Counted from the stretch's first letter, positions 17,445 to 26,568 are shown. The stretch: DNA of 47,362 nucleotides from JADKAC01 sp964492065 (GCA_964492065.1 CAZBHH010000020.1:1-47362), one strand, 5' to 3'. A program made the numbers and translations. Notes: generated by a model not told the origin, from the sequence alone.

Positions 17445-17479
17445 GCAAAAAAAGAGGATGTATAATCCTCTTTTTTTGC
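17445..17479 (-). terminator. Intrinsic terminator after the TPR-protein gene
   Basis: A perfect 15 bp inverted repeat, GCAAAAAAAGAGGAT at 17445-17459 and its complement at 17465-17479, encloses a 5-base loop. It starts immediately after the TPR gene's stop codon at 17480. Read on the minus strand, the stem closes with CCTCTTTTTTT, giving the U-rich end. Because the A-run and T-run pair with each other, it can also work in the other direction. Confidence 0.85.
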
Positions 17480-18871
17480 TTACTCTCCTAACAGAAGTTT
17501 CATTTCCTTTACTTTTTCCAGATTATTGGTTTTTGCATAGATTTCTTTAAGAGCCTGAATGGTAGGAATATCGGACGGGTTACTGTTATGGGCTGCTTCA
17601 AAATACGGCAAAGCGAGTTTGTATAGCGCATTGCGCTCTTTTTCCTTTGCCAAATAAGTCGCCTCTTCATTCAGCGGAAGGTTAATCATAAATTTATTGA
17701 TTTCAATTGCCTTATTATAGTACAATGCGCCGAGGTTGAGATTGGCATCGAAATTTCCCGGTTCAATTTCAATCGCTTTTTGGTAGGCTTTAACGGCCTC
17801 ATCGAAATACGATTGTGCTTTTTCGGGATCGCTGCATTTATTAACCAAGTCGGTTATTTTTTTTGAATCTCCATCAATGGATTCCACTTTACCGCCAACA
17901 ATCGCAATCGCAATTCCATCGTAATTCCATATTTCCACGATCCTGGAAGTGTTGGATTCGTCTTTTTCAATAGAAAGCGGTTCGCCGGCGCAGGCACGGA
18001 CGGCGCTGGAAGGTGTCCCGGACTCCAGGCTGGCAGTCTTGATGAGCTCGCTGTAGGCATTGCCCAATGCAAAATACAATTGCAGATTATCCGGATCTAT
18101 TTTTATGGCTTCTTCCAGTTTACTCACGATATTTCCAACGATACCTCTGCTCAGGTAATAGTTTAATTCGCTAATTATAAGTGCTTCATTTTTAGGAAAT
18201 TTATTACGACCTAGTTCTAAAATTGCCAAGGCTTTATCGTCTGATCCTTTTTCGGAATACAATCCCGACAAGGCCTGGTAAATATAGGGTTCACTGTATT
18301 GCATATCTATGAGTCGCTGATAGGTGGCAATCGCTTCATCTATCTTACCAATTTTTTCGGCTGTCAGAGCAGTATTGAAAATGACGCCGGTATCTATCGC
18401 CATTTTAGGATCTATTTCCAATTGCAATGTGTTGGCTTCGGCGGATTTTGAAAATGCGGTATAGGCTGTTTCAAAATCCTTAGCGCCGTATGCCTGTGCG
18501 CCTTTATTGAAAAAACCCATTTGTAAAATCTGATACTCAACGACAATTTGTTTTTTCAAATTTTTTACATCGGGCATAGTCATCGCTTTTTTGAAAGACT
18601 CCATCGCTATTTCGAGCGGCCTATCTGACAGGCTGGTATATTCCCCTGTCTGATCCATTGCAATTGCAGAATACACCTTACCCCTGTAAAACCAGGTTTT
18701 TGCCTGTACGGCGGTCTTTTCATTTACGGCGGCCAGTTCAATGGCATCGAGTGCCCTATCGAGCTCTCCATTCGACAGGTAAGTAATTGCCGATGAAACT
18801 TTGCTCGACTGAGCAGATGCCAACTGCGCTACAAACAAGACTACGATGGCGGCTAAACCTATTCTTTTCAT
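17480..18871 (-). CDS. Exported tetratricopeptide-repeat protein
   Basis: A 463-residue protein with a signal peptide (MKRIGLAAIVVLFVAQLASA-Q). The rest is a series of helical TPR units: for example DEAIATYQRLIDMQYSEPYIYQAL, DKALAILELGRNKFPKNEAL, and later KAYQKAIEIEPGNFDANLNLGALYYNKA. A long loop (about 270-345) with many Ser/Asp residues interrupts the repeats. TPR proteins act as scaffolds; this kind in Bacteroidota is periplasmic or outer-membrane associated. No partner is indicated. Downstream of gyrA on the same strand (54 bp apart) and ends in a strong hairpin terminator. Confidence 0.85.
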   Translation of the reverse strand: MKRIGLAAIVVLFVAQLASAQSSKVSSAITYLSNGELDRALDAIELAAVNEKTAVQAKTWFYRGKVYSAIAMDQTGEYTSLSDRPLEIAMESFKKAMTMPDVKNLKKQIVVEYQILQMGFFNKGAQAYGAKDFETAYTAFSKSAEANTLQLEIDPKMAIDTGVIFNTALTAEKIGKIDEAIATYQRLIDMQYSEPYIYQALSGLYSEKGSDDKALAILELGRNKFPKNEALIISELNYYLSRGIVGNIVSKLEEAIKIDPDNLQLYFALGNAYSELIKTASLESGTPSSAVRACAGEPLSIEKDESNTSRIVEIWNYDGIAIAIVGGKVESIDGDSKKITDLVNKCSDPEKAQSYFDEAVKAYQKAIEIEPGNFDANLNLGALYYNKAIEINKFMINLPLNEEATYLAKEKERNALYKLALPYFEAAHNSNPSDIPTIQALKEIYAKTNNLEKVKEMKLLLGE

Positions 18872-18925
18872 TGTATTATTTTTTATAAGTAGTTAATTTA
18901 GAAATAAATATAATTATGAAATTTT

Positions 18926-21439
18926 TTATTCCTCTCCTGTTTTTTCCTGTTCTTCATCCTCATGGGATTCTTCTTCACGATCGATTCTGGTTACAGAGGC
19001 AATATTGTCGTTTTCTTTCAGACTTATCAGCCGGACACCCTGAGTCGATCTGCCCATTTTTCTCAGGCTGTCCACTCCCATCCGTATTGCAATACCGTTT
19101 TCCGTAATTATTATCAGGTCATTCAGATCAGTCACCGCCTTAATAGCAATCAGCTTGCCAGTTTTTTCGGTAATCTTTATTGTAGAAACGCCTTTCCCCC
19201 CCCTGTTGGTTACCCGGTAATTATCTTCGCCGTCCACGGGATCTACCAGGTTGGTGCGTTTGCCATATCCTTTTTCGCTGACAACCAGTACCGTGGTGTC
19301 CATATTTTCCTTATCGACGCAAATCATACCGACTACTTCATCTGCATCATCGGCTAACTGAATACCTCTGACGCCGGTAGAATTCCTACCCATAGGTCGC
19401 ACCTTTTCTTCCGGAAATCGAATTGCCCTGCCCGATTTCACTGCCAGCATAATATCCAGGCTGCCATTGGTGAGTTTTACCTCCAGCAGTTGGTCGTCTT
19501 CCTTGATATTGATTGCGATAATGCCATTTGCCCTTGGTCTTGAAAATGCTTCCACCGTGGTTTTCTTTATCACTCCTTTTTTGGTGCAGAAAATCAAATA
19601 ATGGGTATTGACAAATGCCTCATCGTTTAAATCGTGTATATCGATGGTGGCCATCACCTTATCGCCGGGCGGCAGGTTAATCAGGTTTTGCATTGCCCTG
19701 CCTTTAGAGGTGCGGCTACCCTCTGGAATCTGGTACACCGGCAGCCAGAAACACTTGCCGAGTTGGGTAAAGAACAGCATCGTATCATGCGTGGATGCGA
19801 TAAAAATATGCTCGATGAAATCCTCATCCCGTGTTTCACTGCCCTTGAATCCTTTGCCGCCCCTGCCCTGTCTGCGGTACTCCGTAGCGGCGGTTCTCTT
19901 AATATAACCGAGATGCGATATGGTGATTACCACATCTTCTTCATTAATCAGATCTTCAATAGACAATTCGCCTTCGGCCACCGTGATACTTGTGCGCCGC
20001 TTATCGCCGAATTTTTCCTTTACCTCGGCCACTTCATCGATAATGATCTGCATGCGGATATCTTCGTTTGCCAATATCTCCTTCAGGCGCTGTATCTGGG
20101 CCAGTACTTCGTCGTACTCCTGTTTGATTTTATCCCGCTCCAGCCCGGTCAAACGCTGTAAGCGCATTTCCAGGATTGCTTTGGCCTGAATTTCGGACAG
20201 AGCGAACTGCGTCATCAACCCGTCTCTGGCATCGTCCGGTGTCGCCGAACCCCTTATCAGTGCAATGACTGCGTCGAGATGGTCCAGCGCAATCATCAGA
20301 CCTTCGAGAATATGTGCCCTCTCCTCTGCCTTGTTCAATTCGAACCGGGTGCGACGGACAACCACCTCGTGGCGAAACAACACGAATTGTTCTATCATCT
20401 GCCGCAGCCCAAGCAACCTGGGGCGTCCATTTACCAGGCAGATATTATTGACGCCGTAAGATGATTGCAACTGGGTGTATTTATACAGTTGGTTCAGGAT
20501 TACGGCAGCTACCGCATCCCTCTTCAGTTCGATTACTATGCGGAATCCCTCCCGGTTGCTTTCATCCCGAATGTCGGCAATACCTTCAATTTTTTTCTCA
20601 TTAACCAGTTCGGCTATTTTGGAAATCAGGATGGATTTATTCACCTGGTAGGGAATTTCAGTGATGATAATTTGTTCGCGGTTATTGGACAGCGTTTCTA
20701 TTTCAGCAATTCCACGCACCACGATGCGGCCACGGCCGGTTTCAAAACTCTCCAAAATACCGTCCACGCCGTAAATCTGGCCGCCGGTGGGAAAATCGGG
20801 ACCTTTGACGTAAGTCATCAGCTCTTTGGTAGTAATTTCCCGGTTTTTAATGAATGCGACGATGCCGTCGCAAATTTCGCTGAGATTATGGGGCAGTATA
20901 TTCGTCGCCATTCCCACGGCTATACCATTGCTGCCGTTAACCAGCAGGTTCGGAATCCGGGAAGGCATAACAGAAGGCTCCTTTAAGGTGTCGTCGAAGT
21001 TGTTGTTAAAATCAACTGTATCCTTCTCAATATCGCTGATAATTTCCTCGGTGATGCGTTGAAAGCGGGCTTCCGTATAACGCATTGCCGCCGGCGAGTC
21101 GCCATCGACGGAGCCGAAATTACCCTGCCCATCCACCAGCGGATAGCGCATGCTCCAATCCTGGGCCATGCGCACCATAGCATCGTACACCGAGGCATCG
21201 CCGTGGGGATGGTATTTACCGAGCACCTCCCCCACGATCCGTGCCGATTTTTTATACGGCTTGTTAAAATTCACGCCTAACTCGTGCATACCGAACAACA
21301 CCCGGCGATGTACAGGTTTTAGGCCATCCCTGACATCTGGAATAGCCCGTGATACGATAACCGACATTGAGTAATCAATGTAGGCGGTTTTCATTTCCTC
21401 TTCGATATTTATGGGAATAATTCTCTCTCCTTCAGTCAT
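18926..21439 (-). CDS. gyrA: DNA gyrase subunit A
   Basis: The supercoiling topoisomerase subunit. I choose the ATG at 21439 (MTEGERIIPI); the frame's first start-like codon at 21451 is a TTG, and a good -7 box lies 25 bp upstream. Product 837 residues. Catalytic Tyr is Y121 in AMRYTEARF; the fold opens with the usual YIDYSMSVIVSRAIPDVRDGLKPVHRR region. The C-terminal domain has the GyrA box as QGRGGKG, supporting GyrA rather than ParC, and the protein ends in an acidic tail (EEESHEDEEQEKTGEE). In the quinolone-pocket helix, position 82 (E. coli Ser83) is Ala: HGDASVYD. The second pocket residue, Asp86 (E. coli Asp87), is kept. Confidence 0.95.
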   Translation of the reverse strand: MTEGERIIPINIEEEMKTAYIDYSMSVIVSRAIPDVRDGLKPVHRRVLFGMHELGVNFNKPYKKSARIVGEVLGKYHPHGDASVYDAMVRMAQDWSMRYPLVDGQGNFGSVDGDSPAAMRYTEARFQRITEEIISDIEKDTVDFNNNFDDTLKEPSVMPSRIPNLLVNGSNGIAVGMATNILPHNLSEICDGIVAFIKNREITTKELMTYVKGPDFPTGGQIYGVDGILESFETGRGRIVVRGIAEIETLSNNREQIIITEIPYQVNKSILISKIAELVNEKKIEGIADIRDESNREGFRIVIELKRDAVAAVILNQLYKYTQLQSSYGVNNICLVNGRPRLLGLRQMIEQFVLFRHEVVVRRTRFELNKAEERAHILEGLMIALDHLDAVIALIRGSATPDDARDGLMTQFALSEIQAKAILEMRLQRLTGLERDKIKQEYDEVLAQIQRLKEILANEDIRMQIIIDEVAEVKEKFGDKRRTSITVAEGELSIEDLINEEDVVITISHLGYIKRTAATEYRRQGRGGKGFKGSETRDEDFIEHIFIASTHDTMLFFTQLGKCFWLPVYQIPEGSRTSKGRAMQNLINLPPGDKVMATIDIHDLNDEAFVNTHYLIFCTKKGVIKKTTVEAFSRPRANGIIAINIKEDDQLLEVKLTNGSLDIMLAVKSGRAIRFPEEKVRPMGRNSTGVRGIQLADDADEVVGMICVDKENMDTTVLVVSEKGYGKRTNLVDPVDGEDNYRVTNRGGKGVSTIKITEKTGKLIAIKAVTDLNDLIIITENGIAIRMGVDSLRKMGRSTQGVRLISLKENDNIASVTRIDREEESHEDEEQEKTGEE

Positions 21440-21464
21440 AATTTCATCCAAATAATAAAGCCTG

Positions 21465-21472
21465 CAAATTTA
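21465..21472 (-). promoter_or_regulatory. -7 box of gyrA
   Basis: On the minus strand this reads TAAATTTG, an exact TAnnTTTG match, 25 bp before the gyrA ATG. No TTG stands at the expected -33 distance. Confidence 0.5.
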
Positions 21473-21599
21473 CTGAAACGGCAGTGGAAGTCATAGCCCG
21501 AAACGCCTTATTTTATGCAAGTTTTCAACATGCTGCCCATCGGTGGGTTACAGGTCGAAAAGCGCTGCCGCCGGGGCCGTCGAACGGAAGAAATCCAAG

Positions 21600-23639
21600 C
21601 TATAGTGTTTCCTTAAGCCAGCGGTAAAACTCGTGTTGCCACACCATTGCATTTTGTTGCGACAGTATCCAGTGGTTTTCCTCCGGGAAGTACACCAGTC
21701 TGCTCTTAATTCCCAACATGCGGGCAGCGGTAAATGCCTGGAAAGCCTGATCTTCGGTTACGCGGTAATCTTTTCCTCCCTGGAAGATTAGAATTGGCGT
21801 ATTCCATTCAGCCACATGTTCAATGGGGTTAAACTCGGAATACGACTTCTCGTTGGCAGGGCTGTTTTCCCAATACGGGCCATCCATTTCCCAATTGGTA
21901 AACCACAGTTCCTCGGTAGAACCGTACATACTCTGAAGGTTAAACACGCCGTCATGTGCGATAAAGGTTTTAAACCTGCCCTGGTGAACGCCTTCCAGCA
22001 TAAATATCGAATAACCTCCATAACTGGCTCCTACTGCTCCACAGCGCTCGTCATCTACATAGGGCAAATCCCGTTTAGCCCAATCGATAGCGCTCAGGTA
22101 ATCGCGGATGGGCTGCCCGCCCCAGTCTTTGCTGATAGCGGCATTCCATTCGACACCAAGCCCCTGCATCCCCCTGCGGTTGGGGGCTATCACCACATAA
22201 CCGTTTGCCGCCATCAGTTGAAAATTCCATCGGAAAGAATAAAACTGGCTCACCGGACTTTGTGGTCCGCCCTGGCAATACAACAGGGTGGGATACTTTT
22301 TCTCCGGATTGAAATTCGGTGGGAGTATTACCCAAACGAGCATTTTTTTGTTGTCGGTAGTCGTAATCCAATGCGGTTCTACTTTGCTCAAGGCAATGTT
22401 GTTGTATAATGCATCATTTACATGAGTTATTTGCCTCGAAGAGCCTTCGGAAATATTATATCCGTATATCTCGGTTGCATGGTTCATATCCATGCGGGTT
22501 ACTATCACTTCGGTATCCGTAAATCCCACGAGGCCGGTAATGTCGTATTGACCGGTTATATCCGGGGTAACCGGCACTTTTTTCAGCCCTCTGCGATACC
22601 CGTCCCAGTCGAAGACATACAAACTTATAGTTCCGGCATTAGGCAGTTGCATATACAGGTGTTTTGAATCCGGGCTCCAATACAAAGCATCCACGGTTTC
22701 ATCCAGCAGTCCCGAAAGGTTAATGATTTCATTGGTGGCGGTATTTAGCAGCATCATGCGGTTCTTATCCGCTTCATTACCCGCCTTCTCCATACTTAAA
22801 AAAGCCAGCCAATTTCCATCGGGGCTGAGTACCGGTTTGGTATCATAGCCTTTAAAATCGGGAGTCAGCGTTTTAGTAGTACCGGTTGCAATATCATATA
22901 AATACAGATCGGTATTTGTACTTACTGCATATTCTTTTCCCGTCAATTTTTTAGTGACGTAAATTATCGATTGATCGTCCTTACCCCAGATGAAGTCTTC
23001 AGCGCCGCCCCAGGGTTTGGTGGGACAGTCAAACGGCTCATCTTGCATGATGTCCACCACATCTGTTATGTCGCCGTTATTCCATGAGGCGAGAAACACA
23101 TGAGAGCTGTTTTCATCTTCCCATACATCCCAGTGGCGAAACATCAAATCGTCGATAATATACGCTTCGGCTTTTGGATATTCGGGGTATCTGTCGGCCA
23201 GTGTTTTTCCGGTTTTCACCTCGCCGGAAAACAGTATGCGCTTTCCGTCTTGAGAGAATTTGACATTGTCCAAACCGGGTGCGTAATTCGTCAGTTGCCT
23301 GGCCTGGCTGCCATCCCATTCTGCCTGCCATAGCTGGCCTTTTAACAGGTAGCCCATTTTCCCGTTTGGCAACGGCAAAACGTTGTACTCTGTGCCGGTT
23401 GTTTGTGTCAACTGCCTGACTTCCCCACCGGTGAGGCTTACCGCATACAAATTACTTTCGCCGGTATTAGATGCCTCATCGTAATATTTTACACTGTAAA
23501 TTACCTGTGATTTGTCCGGTGTCAGGCATTCGGCATACACTCTGCCCAGTTTCCACAATAATTCAGGAGTCATCACTTGCTGTGCAAATACATTGTGCAG
23601 CATTGCGCATGCCACAATCATCAAAAGATATTTTCTCAT
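21600..23639 (-). CDS. Exported S9 (prolyl oligopeptidase) family peptidase
   Basis: A 679-residue secreted serine peptidase. Signal peptide 1-20 (cut near VFAQ). Residues about 25-420 form the WD-like beta-propeller that gates the active site (repeated NGKMGYLL, DGKRILFSG, SPDGNWLAF, SPDSKHLYMQL blades). The alpha/beta-hydrolase domain follows with catalytic S539 in GASYGGYS, D624 in GGKDYRVTED and H656 in ENHWIL. This combination fits dipeptidyl-aminopeptidase/acylaminoacyl-peptidase types that release amino acids from short peptides in the periplasm. Full length and all triad residues present. It sits 31 bp downstream of an SDR gene on the same strand, with its own short promoter space. 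Confidence 0.92.
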   Translation of the reverse strand: MRKYLLMIVACAMLHNVFAQQVMTPELLWKLGRVYAECLTPDKSQVIYSVKYYDEASNTGESNLYAVSLTGGEVRQLTQTTGTEYNVLPLPNGKMGYLLKGQLWQAEWDGSQARQLTNYAPGLDNVKFSQDGKRILFSGEVKTGKTLADRYPEYPKAEAYIIDDLMFRHWDVWEDENSSHVFLASWNNGDITDVVDIMQDEPFDCPTKPWGGAEDFIWGKDDQSIIYVTKKLTGKEYAVSTNTDLYLYDIATGTTKTLTPDFKGYDTKPVLSPDGNWLAFLSMEKAGNEADKNRMMLLNTATNEIINLSGLLDETVDALYWSPDSKHLYMQLPNAGTISLYVFDWDGYRRGLKKVPVTPDITGQYDITGLVGFTDTEVIVTRMDMNHATEIYGYNISEGSSRQITHVNDALYNNIALSKVEPHWITTTDNKKMLVWVILPPNFNPEKKYPTLLYCQGGPQSPVSQFYSFRWNFQLMAANGYVVIAPNRRGMQGLGVEWNAAISKDWGGQPIRDYLSAIDWAKRDLPYVDDERCGAVGASYGGYSIFMLEGVHQGRFKTFIAHDGVFNLQSMYGSTEELWFTNWEMDGPYWENSPANEKSYSEFNPIEHVAEWNTPILIFQGGKDYRVTEDQAFQAFTAARMLGIKSRLVYFPEENHWILSQQNAMVWQHEFYRWLKETL

Positions 23640-23670
23640 AATTATTTTTTGTTATTCATCGTTATTAGTA

Positions 23671-24372
23671 TCAGCTATGCAACTTCCCGTACATGGGGAT
23701 TATTGCGCCGGTAAGGCCTGAAGATTTTGTTGAAGCGAGATAGGATATCAGGTCGGCGATATCTTCCGGCGGGGTCCATTTTTTTGCCGCTTCGGGGTTT
23801 CCCCATTTCAAATTGGCCGGTGTATTTATAACAGCCGGCACGATGCAGTTGACACGCACATTAAATGGCCTGCCCTCTTCGGCTGCCGTTTGTGAAAGGG
23901 CGATTACGCCGGCCTTGGACGCAGCATATACGGCGTTGGAGGCGGTAGGATGCACGGCGGGTTTTGCACCCATTGTCACTACCGTTCCCCTGCCCTGCAT
24001 TTTTAATAACGGCATGGCGTATTTCAAGAGCAGGAAAGTAGAGAATGTGTTCAATTGAAAAATATATTCAAAATCCCGCTGGGTGGTTGACCCGATATCT
24101 TCATTTGCCACAAATCCGCCCGCAATATGCACCAGGCCGTCTGCCAATCCGCTGTTTTGAAAAAATCTTTCAACCGAATCCTGGCTGGTGAGATCACACA
24201 GGTAGGGAAATACCCGGCGATTGATATGGTGATGAAAACACTGCAGCAGTTCTTCTTCTGTTTTTGTATTGTGAACGGCAGCATGAATTTCCCAGCCATC
24301 GGCGATTAGCCGGTCGGTTACGTATTTCCCCAAAGCGCCATCCGCCCCTGTCATCCATAATTTCCTAAACAT
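23671..24372 (-). CDS. Short-chain dehydrogenase/reductase
   Basis: A 233-residue Rossmann oxidoreductase. The cofactor motif is TGADGALG (8-15), near the usual TGxxxGxG; the catalytic Tyr and Lys are Y149 and K153 in YAASK. The strand before it reads VVTMGAKPAVHP, where the common catalytic Ser is replaced by Gly/Ala, as I know from a subfamily of dihydropteridine-reductase-like SDRs. The product ends in a short GLTGAIIPMYGK segment. Substrate cannot be read. Upstream (24373-24545) is a divergent promoter region shared with exbB. Confidence 0.85.
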   Translation of the reverse strand: MFRKLWMTGADGALGKYVTDRLIADGWEIHAAVHNTKTEEELLQCFHHHINRRVFPYLCDLTSQDSVERFFQNSGLADGLVHIAGGFVANEDIGSTTQRDFEYIFQLNTFSTFLLLKYAMPLLKMQGRGTVVTMGAKPAVHPTASNAVYAASKAGVIALSQTAAEEGRPFNVRVNCIVPAVINTPANLKWGNPEAAKKWTPPEDIADLISYLASTKSSGLTGAIIPMYGKLHS

Positions 24373-24478
24373 ATTTTCTCTTTTTATTCCTTTTTAATGT
24401 CGAATTACTCGTCTAAAATATAATACAAAGTTCGGTCTTTACGTTGGCATATTCACAATCTGCGCCTGTCAATCTCTC

Positions 24479-24486
24479 TATTTTTG
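24479..24486 (+). promoter_or_regulatory. -7 box of the exbB operon
   Basis: TATTTTTG is an exact TAnnTTTG match, 59 bp before the exbB ATG. No TTG lies at the right distance upstream, so it is a single-element match. Confidence 0.35.
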
Positions 24487-24545
24487 TTTGATATCGCATA
24501 TAATTCCATTAAATAAGTGCGTTTTCAATAAAATTTATAGTCATT

Positions 24546-25232
24546 ATGTTCAGCACCCTTCTTCAAATTACAACCGAAACTGTAACCAATACAGGAATAG
24601 AGACCGCCGACCAGGAAAAATTATCGCTCATATCCCTTATGTTGAAGGGCGGTATCATTATGATTCCCATCGGTGTATTGTTTCTGCTCACCATATTTAT
24701 TTTTTTTGAAAGATACTTCACGATACGAAGAGCCGCAAGAGGCGACAATCATTTTATGTTGAATATCCGCGACTATATCTCCAATGGGAATATTGAAGCG
24801 GCTAAGATGCTGTGTAAGAATACCGAGACGCCTTACGCACGCATGATTGAAAAGGGCATACGCAGGATCGGTACTCCATTGAAAAATATCGAAGTGGCCA
24901 TTGAAAATGTCGGCAAACTCGAACTCTACCGCATGGAAAAGAATCTCGCCGTTTTGGCAATGATGGCCGGTGTCGGCCCTATGCTGGGTTTTTTGGGTAC
25001 AGTAACGGGAATGATCAGGGCGTTTTACGACATGAGCGCCAGCGACCAGGTGTCGCCCAAACTGCTTTCTTCCGGTATTTATGAGGCGATGGTAACCACC
25101 GTTGCCGGATTGATTGTGGGCATTTTGGCAAATCTCGCCTATAACTCGCTGCTCTCGTTGATTGAAAAGGTGATATACAAAATGGAAGCCACCTCCGTTG
25201 AATTTATGGATTTACTTCAAGAACCGGCATAA
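24546..25232 (+). CDS. MotA/TolQ/ExbB proton-channel protein (ExbB-like)
   Basis: A 228-residue inner-membrane protein with three membrane helices: about 36-61 (IMIPIGVLFLLTIFIFFERYFTI), the AMMAGVGPMLGFLGTVTGMI helix (about 135-160) and the TTVAGLIVGILANLAYN helix (about 178-205). The GFLGTVTGM and TTVAGL motifs line the proton path. With ExbD and a TonB-like protein in the next two genes it forms the motor that drives outer-membrane TonB receptors, such as the thiamine receptor further on. Its stop and the exbD start overlap as TAATG. Confidence 0.9.
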   Translation: MFSTLLQITTETVTNTGIETADQEKLSLISLMLKGGIIMIPIGVLFLLTIFIFFERYFTIRRAARGDNHFMLNIRDYISNGNIEAAKMLCKNTETPYARMIEKGIRRIGTPLKNIEVAIENVGKLELYRMEKNLAVLAMMAGVGPMLGFLGTVTGMIRAFYDMSASDQVSPKLLSSGIYEAMVTTVAGLIVGILANLAYNSLLSLIEKVIYKMEATSVEFMDLLQEPA

Positions 25233-25630
25233 TGAGTTTACGCACCAGAAATAAGCGCACCGCAGAATTCAGCATGTCATCGCTGACGGATATTATTTTT
25301 CTGCTGCTCATTTTTTTCCTGTTGACATCTACGCTGGTGGCTCCCAATGCCATTCCCATGTTGTTGCCCAATTCCAATTCACAGGTACAGGCCACTGAGA
25401 CGGTTTCGGTGAGTATCGATGAGGATTTAAACTATTTTTTAAACGGGAAGACCACCGGCATCGATGTGCTGGAGTCTGCTTTAAATACAGCGTTAACCGG
25501 CAAGGAAGAACAGGGTATTGTCCTGTATGCAGATAAATCGGTGCCGATAGAATATGTGGTGCAGGTATTGAATATTGCGAACAAGATGAAAATAAAAGTC
25601 GTGTTGGCAACGGTACCCGAGAAGCAATAG
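25232..25630 (+). CDS. ExbD/TolR-family protein
   Basis: A 132-residue protein with one membrane helix near the N-terminus (about 19-40, DIIFLLLIFFLLTSTLV) followed by a periplasmic domain ending LATVPEKQ. D20 at the helix start is the conserved protonatable Asp (E. coli ExbD Asp25). The periplasmic part includes VLYADKSVPIEYVVQVLNIANKMKIKVV, the usual C-terminal subdomain. Partner of the ExbB-like protein, from which it is separated by a 1-bp overlap, implying coupled translation. Confidence 0.92.
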   Translation: MSLRTRNKRTAEFSMSSLTDIIFLLLIFFLLTSTLVAPNAIPMLLPNSNSQVQATETVSVSIDEDLNYFLNGKTTGIDVLESALNTALTGKEEQGIVLYADKSVPIEYVVQVLNIANKMKIKVVLATVPEKQ

Positions 25631-25675
25631 TTGTGGAATGGGATTTGTTTTTTCATCTCAATCAAAACAATAATT

Positions 25676-26482
25676 ATGGCTACTGTATATAGTTACGAGA
25701 AATCTGCAAAACTCAAAAGCGCTATCATCACTGTGCTTGTTGCGATATGCGTAATCGCATTATTGTTTCTGTTGGCATTTCGACCGCCCTACCCTCCCAT
25801 TGAACCCGAAGGCCTGTTGATAGATTTCGGCCAGGATGTTTCCGGCATGGGCAGCAAAGAGCCCAGATTGGTAAACCAGGTGCCCGTTCCGCCGGTGGAA
25901 TCGGATAATGCTGTCGTTGAAAAAGAAGTGGCTACCCAGGATATGGAGCAAACCATTGCCATTCCGAAAAACAAAAAAAATGAAACGCAGGTAACGCATA
26001 ATAAAAACCAAACCGATAAGCCTGTTGAAACCAATAACGAGCCGGTAATTGATAATAGCCAGGTGTATAATCCCAATAATCACAGTTTTGAAAATCAAAA
26101 CGACAGCGAGGGCAATAAACCCGGTTCGGGCAATATGGGAGATCCTTCCGGTAATCCGGAAGGCAACCAGGGCAAAGGCGATGGTATCGGCGATAACGGC
26201 GACTCGGGAATCGGCTACAGCCTGTCGGGACGCAGTATGACCAAGAAACCCAATATTGCCGGCAACCCGACTGAATCGGGCAAGGTGGTTTTAAATATCA
26301 AAGTCAACCGCGACGGTGTCGTAACGGAAGCGAGTTATGAGCGCAAGGGTTCTACTATCGTCGATCAGAAAGTGATCAGCGACGCTATCCGTTCCATTAA
26401 GGGCAAAAAGTTATTTAATGTAAAATCGGATGCGCCCGCTATCCAGGAAGGCACACTGACGATTAATTATACGTTAAAGTAG
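25676..26482 (+). CDS. TonB-like energy transducer with Asn/Gly-rich linker
   Basis: The frame opens at a TTG at 25631, but the ATG at 25676 gives MATVYSYEKSAKLKSAI followed by one membrane helix (about 18-36, ITVLVAICVIALLFLLAF), so I take it as start (268 residues). A short PPYPPIEPEG segment follows the helix. The long linker (about 55-190) is rich in Asn, Gln, Gly, Lys and Ser rather than the Pro/Glu/Lys repeats of classical TonB. The C-terminus (about 200-268, KVVLNIKVNRDGVVTEASY and GTLTINYTLK) has the TonB_C-like beta-alpha-beta pattern. Its place directly after exbB-exbD supports TonB function. A hairpin terminator follows. Confidence 0.8.
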   Translation: MATVYSYEKSAKLKSAIITVLVAICVIALLFLLAFRPPYPPIEPEGLLIDFGQDVSGMGSKEPRLVNQVPVPPVESDNAVVEKEVATQDMEQTIAIPKNKKNETQVTHNKNQTDKPVETNNEPVIDNSQVYNPNNHSFENQNDSEGNKPGSGNMGDPSGNPEGNQGKGDGIGDNGDSGIGYSLSGRSMTKKPNIAGNPTESGKVVLNIKVNRDGVVTEASYERKGSTIVDQKVISDAIRSIKGKKLFNVKSDAPAIQEGTLTINYTLK

Positions 26483-26505
26483 GGTCCGGTAAGTATGAAC
26501 AGGCC

Positions 26506-26535
26506 AAACGAATGCGCTTTGCGGCGCATTCGTTT
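26506..26535 (+). terminator. Hairpin terminator after the TonB-like gene
   Basis: AAACGAATGCGC (26506-26517) and its exact complement (26524-26535) form a 12 bp stem with a 6-base loop; the 3' arm ends GTTT followed by ATT. It lies 23 bp after the stop and marks the end of the exbB operon. A start codon for folC placed inside it (26512) is therefore unlikely. Confidence 0.75.
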
Positions 26536-26554
26536 ATTAAAGCAATGGCATCTG

Positions 26555-26562
26555 TATTTTTG
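26555..26562 (+). promoter_or_regulatory. -7 box of folC
   Basis: TATTTTTG matches TAnnTTTG exactly and ends 6 bp before the folC ATG at 26569, so the message would start at or beside the start codon. A clear -33 TTG is absent. Confidence 0.5.
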
Positions 26563-26568
26563 CACCCG

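Noticed and set aside
17329..17550. 73-codon plus-strand frame over the terminator region
   Set aside because: It crosses the hairpin terminator and the TPR gene's 3' end; hydrophobic content comes from T-rich DNA.
20465..20986. 173-codon plus-strand frame inside gyrA
   Set aside because: Antisense shadow of a highly conserved gene; no motif, signal peptide or promoter.
26512..26568. Upstream start for folC
   Set aside because: The codons lie in the loop and arm of the preceding terminator and upstream of the -7 box; the ATG at 26569 fits family N-termini.
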